This document shows positions 6,188 through 7,809 of a stretch of DNA of 7,809 bases, one piece after another. The notes under the pieces were generated by a model that did not search any database, had not been told where the DNA came from, and worked only from the letters and a program-made list of their open reading frames with translations. Position numbers and translations under genes: made by a program. This DNA comes from JBJXGE01 sp046154185. Lineage in GTDB: Bacteria > Planctomycetota > UBA8108 > UBA1146 > JAJFFE01. Position 1 is the stretch's first letter, and every line of letters begins with the position of its first letter. Location: positions 1 through 7,809 of the forward strand of contig JBJXGE010000026.1 of NCBI GenBank assembly GCA_046154185.1. Reading direction: 5' to 3'.

Positions 6188-6686
6188 TTAACCAAGTGCA
6201 TTACGATCGGACTCGCCGCCATCCCGTCGCCAATCCCGTGCAAACTGCTGAATGAGTAGCACGATCGTCAGCGTCAACACCGCACCTGCCAGCATGGCCA
6301 GCGGCTCGCCGCCGGGACGTCGGGTCGCCGCGATGATCCAGCCGCTGGACATCGCGGCGAGCGCGAGCACGGCGAACGCGATCTGCGCGCAATACGCCCG
6401 CAGCGAGCATCGCCGCGACTCGTCAAAGCTGCGTGTCAGCAACCCGTCGCGCGTGATGCACATACCCAGCACGACGAAATTCAACATGATCGCCATCATG
6501 CAAAAATTGCAGCGTTTCGAGCTTGAAGAATTGAGTCGCGAGCGCGTCGATGACCGCCCCGATCACAAGCAATTGAACAACCCAGCGCGTGATGATCCAC
6601 CACGCGATCTGCGCCAACGAAGGCATGCCTGCGAGGCGTTCGCCGACGGTGGTCGAAGAACGTGACGCTCGATCGTTGCGGGCCAT
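6188..6686 (-). pseudogene. small four-helix membrane protein, frameshifted at a 5-nt homopolymer
   Basis: The ATG at 6686 (minus strand) has a good Shine-Dalgarno (GAGGTGG at 6690-6696, 3 nt away). From it the frame stays hydrophobic to about residue 61, then turns into a polar tail and stops at 6423. A second frame (ATG 6499 to TAA 6188-6190) carries the rest. Dropping one base from the A-run at 6503-6507 (T-run on the coding strand) joins them into 165 aa with four helices at about residues 27-50, 59-77, 99-120 and 129-148. Without the correction the second helix is split between two products, so one ancestral gene is likely. I recognise no family. The gene starts 29 nt after the mutase stop on the same strand and is probably co-transcribed. 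Alternatives: a true pseudogene, two overlapping short genes (6423-6686 and 6188-6499), or a sequencing indel. Confidence 0.55.
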
Positions 6687-6715
6687 TTTCCACCTCGACC
6701 GCGCGCATCGCTGGT

Positions 6716-7809
6716 CTACATCTCCGGCCCGCCGTCATATGGCCCGTACACGTCTTTCAACGTGTCCATCATCTCGCCCACCGTCGCGAGCGCCCGGCTT
6801 GCCTCGATCAGGGCTGGCATCACATTCTCGCCGGCCGTCGCCGTCTCGCGCAGCTTCTTGAGCGCCACCGCGTGGGCCGTTTTGTCACGGCGTTTGCGCA
6901 TGTCTTTGAGAGCTGCGACTTGCTCGCGTTCCACCCAGTCCTCGATCGTCAGAATCTCGATCGGCTTGTAGTCGCCGTCTACGTACTTGTTCACTCCGAC
7001 CATCACGCGTTCGCCGCGATCGAATTCCGCGCCGAAGCGCGCCGACGAATCAGCGATGTGCCGACGGAAATACCCGCGATCGATCGCCGGCAGCACGCCG
7101 CCCATGCGATCGATGTCGTTGAGAATCTCCCACGCCTGCTTTTCGACTTCATCGGTGAGCGACTCGACGAAATAGCTGCCGCCTAGCGGATCGACGACGC
7201 CCGTCACGCCCGTTTCGTCGGCCAATACCTGTTGTGTGCGCAAGGCGACCTTCACCGCCGTCTCGGTCGGCAGAGCGAGCGTCTCGTCCATCGAATTGGT
7301 GTGCAGCGATTGCGTGCCGCCCAGCGCCGCGGCCATCGCCTGATACGCGACGCGGACGATGTTGTTGAGCGGCTGCTGCTCGGTCAGCGACACGCCCGCC
7401 GTCTGTGCGTGGCAACGCAGCCACCAACTTCGCTCGTTCTTGGCCTTGAAACGATCCCGCATCAGGTGCGCCCAGATGCGACGCGCCGCCCGGAACTTCG
7501 CGATCTCTTCGAAAAACTCGTTGTGTACATCCCAGAAGAAACTGAGCCGCGGAGCGAAGTCATCGACATCGAGGCCGCGCTTCATCGACTCTTCGACATA
7601 GCAGATGCCGTCGGCGATCGTGAACGCGAGCTCCTGCACCGCCGTCGAGCCGGCTTCGCGAATGTGATAGCCACTGACGCTGACCGTGTTCCACTGCGGC
7701 ATGTGCTGCGCGCCATACTCGATCGTGTCGATCACCAGCTTCACGCTGGCCGCAGGCGGGAAGACGTACTCGTTCTGCGCGTGAAACTCTTTGAGGATGT
7801 CGTTCTGCA
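6716..7809 (-). CDS. B12-dependent acyl-CoA mutase catalytic subunit (methylmalonyl-/isobutyryl-CoA mutase family), C-terminal part
   Basis: The frame is open to the right edge and ends with TAG at 6716-6718, giving the last 363 residues; roughly 150-200 N-terminal residues are missing. A GTG at 7744 is in frame but lies inside conserved sequence (QNDILKEF precedes it), so it is not the start. SGYHIREAG (residues 45-53 here) holds the conserved Tyr-His pair equivalent to Tyr243/His244 of Propionibacterium methylmalonyl-CoA mutase. SLTEQQPLNNIVR, GGTQSLHTNSMDE and DPLGGSYFVE are hallmark TIM-barrel motifs. The family carries out adenosylcobalamin radical carbon-skeleton rearrangement, for example succinyl-CoA/methylmalonyl-CoA or isobutyryl-/butyryl-CoA. 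The protein ends after the barrel domain, with no DxHxxG cobalamin-binding domain, so a separate small B12 subunit must exist elsewhere. Gln at residue 11 occupies the Arg207 position, which points away from methylmalonyl-CoA. It is followed at 29 nt by the small membrane-protein gene. Confidence 0.93.
   Translation of the reverse strand, partial: QNDILKEFHAQNEYVFPPAASVKLVIDTIEYGAQHMPQWNTVSVSGYHIREAGSTAVQELAFTIADGICYVEESMKRGLDVDDFAPRLSFFWDVHNEFFEEIAKFRAARRIWAHLMRDRFKAKNERSWWLRCHAQTAGVSLTEQQPLNNIVRVAYQAMAAALGGTQSLHTNSMDETLALPTETAVKVALRTQQVLADETGVTGVVDPLGGSYFVESLTDEVEKQAWEILNDIDRMGGVLPAIDRGYFRRHIADSSARFGAEFDRGERVMVGVNKYVDGDYKPIEILTIEDWVEREQVAALKDMRKRRDKTAHAVALKKLRETATAGENVMPALIEASRALATVGEMMDTLKDVYGPYDGGPEM

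Overview
This is a GC-rich window with the look of a Planctomycetota chromosome, perhaps of the Phycisphaerae type. The main pointer is a secreted protein built of FG-GAP/VCBS-like Ca-binding repeats that ends in a dockerin-like double EF-hand between two cysteines, a form I associate with that phylum. Long GC-rich intergenic spaces with dispersed palindromic repeats fit too. The assignment is inference.

Layout. 1-704 (+): 3' part of an unrecognised protein with two membrane helices. 705-1482: noncoding space with a REP-like element (1298-1374) and a good sigma70-type promoter (1383-1411). 1483-3919 (+): the secreted repeat protein, about 811 aa if a 10-G tract at 2576-2585 is read as 9 G; as given, the gene is frameshifted there. 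3920-4482: noncoding, with two more degenerate copies of the dispersed repeat, a long hairpin and a five-unit heptamer repeat. 4483-5080: my best candidate for something undescribed, a roughly 600-nt structured RNA with a canonical T-arm, a perfect 7-bp acceptor-like stem, a 13-bp long-range helix, a possible H-type pseudoknot and a tag-like reading frame whose stop codon sits in a hairpin loop. It resembles an oversized, divergent tmRNA, but the usual 5' TTCGAC signature is missing. 5219-6040 (+): class I SAM-dependent methyltransferase. 6041-6187: convergent spacer with two strong hairpins. 6188-6686 (-): small four-helix membrane protein, frameshifted at a 5-nt homopolymer. 6716-7809 (-): C-terminal part of the catalytic subunit of a B12-dependent acyl-CoA mutase, without a B12-binding domain.

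Working together. Only the mutase and the small membrane protein look like one transcription unit (29-nt gap, same strand). The position equivalent to methylmalonyl-CoA mutase Arg207 is Gln, as in isobutyryl-CoA and 2-hydroxyisobutyryl-CoA mutases, so the default name 'methylmalonyl-CoA mutase' may be wrong. Both broken genes are restored by removing one base from a homopolymer. That suggests either indel errors in the assembly or, for the 10-G tract, real slipped-strand variation.
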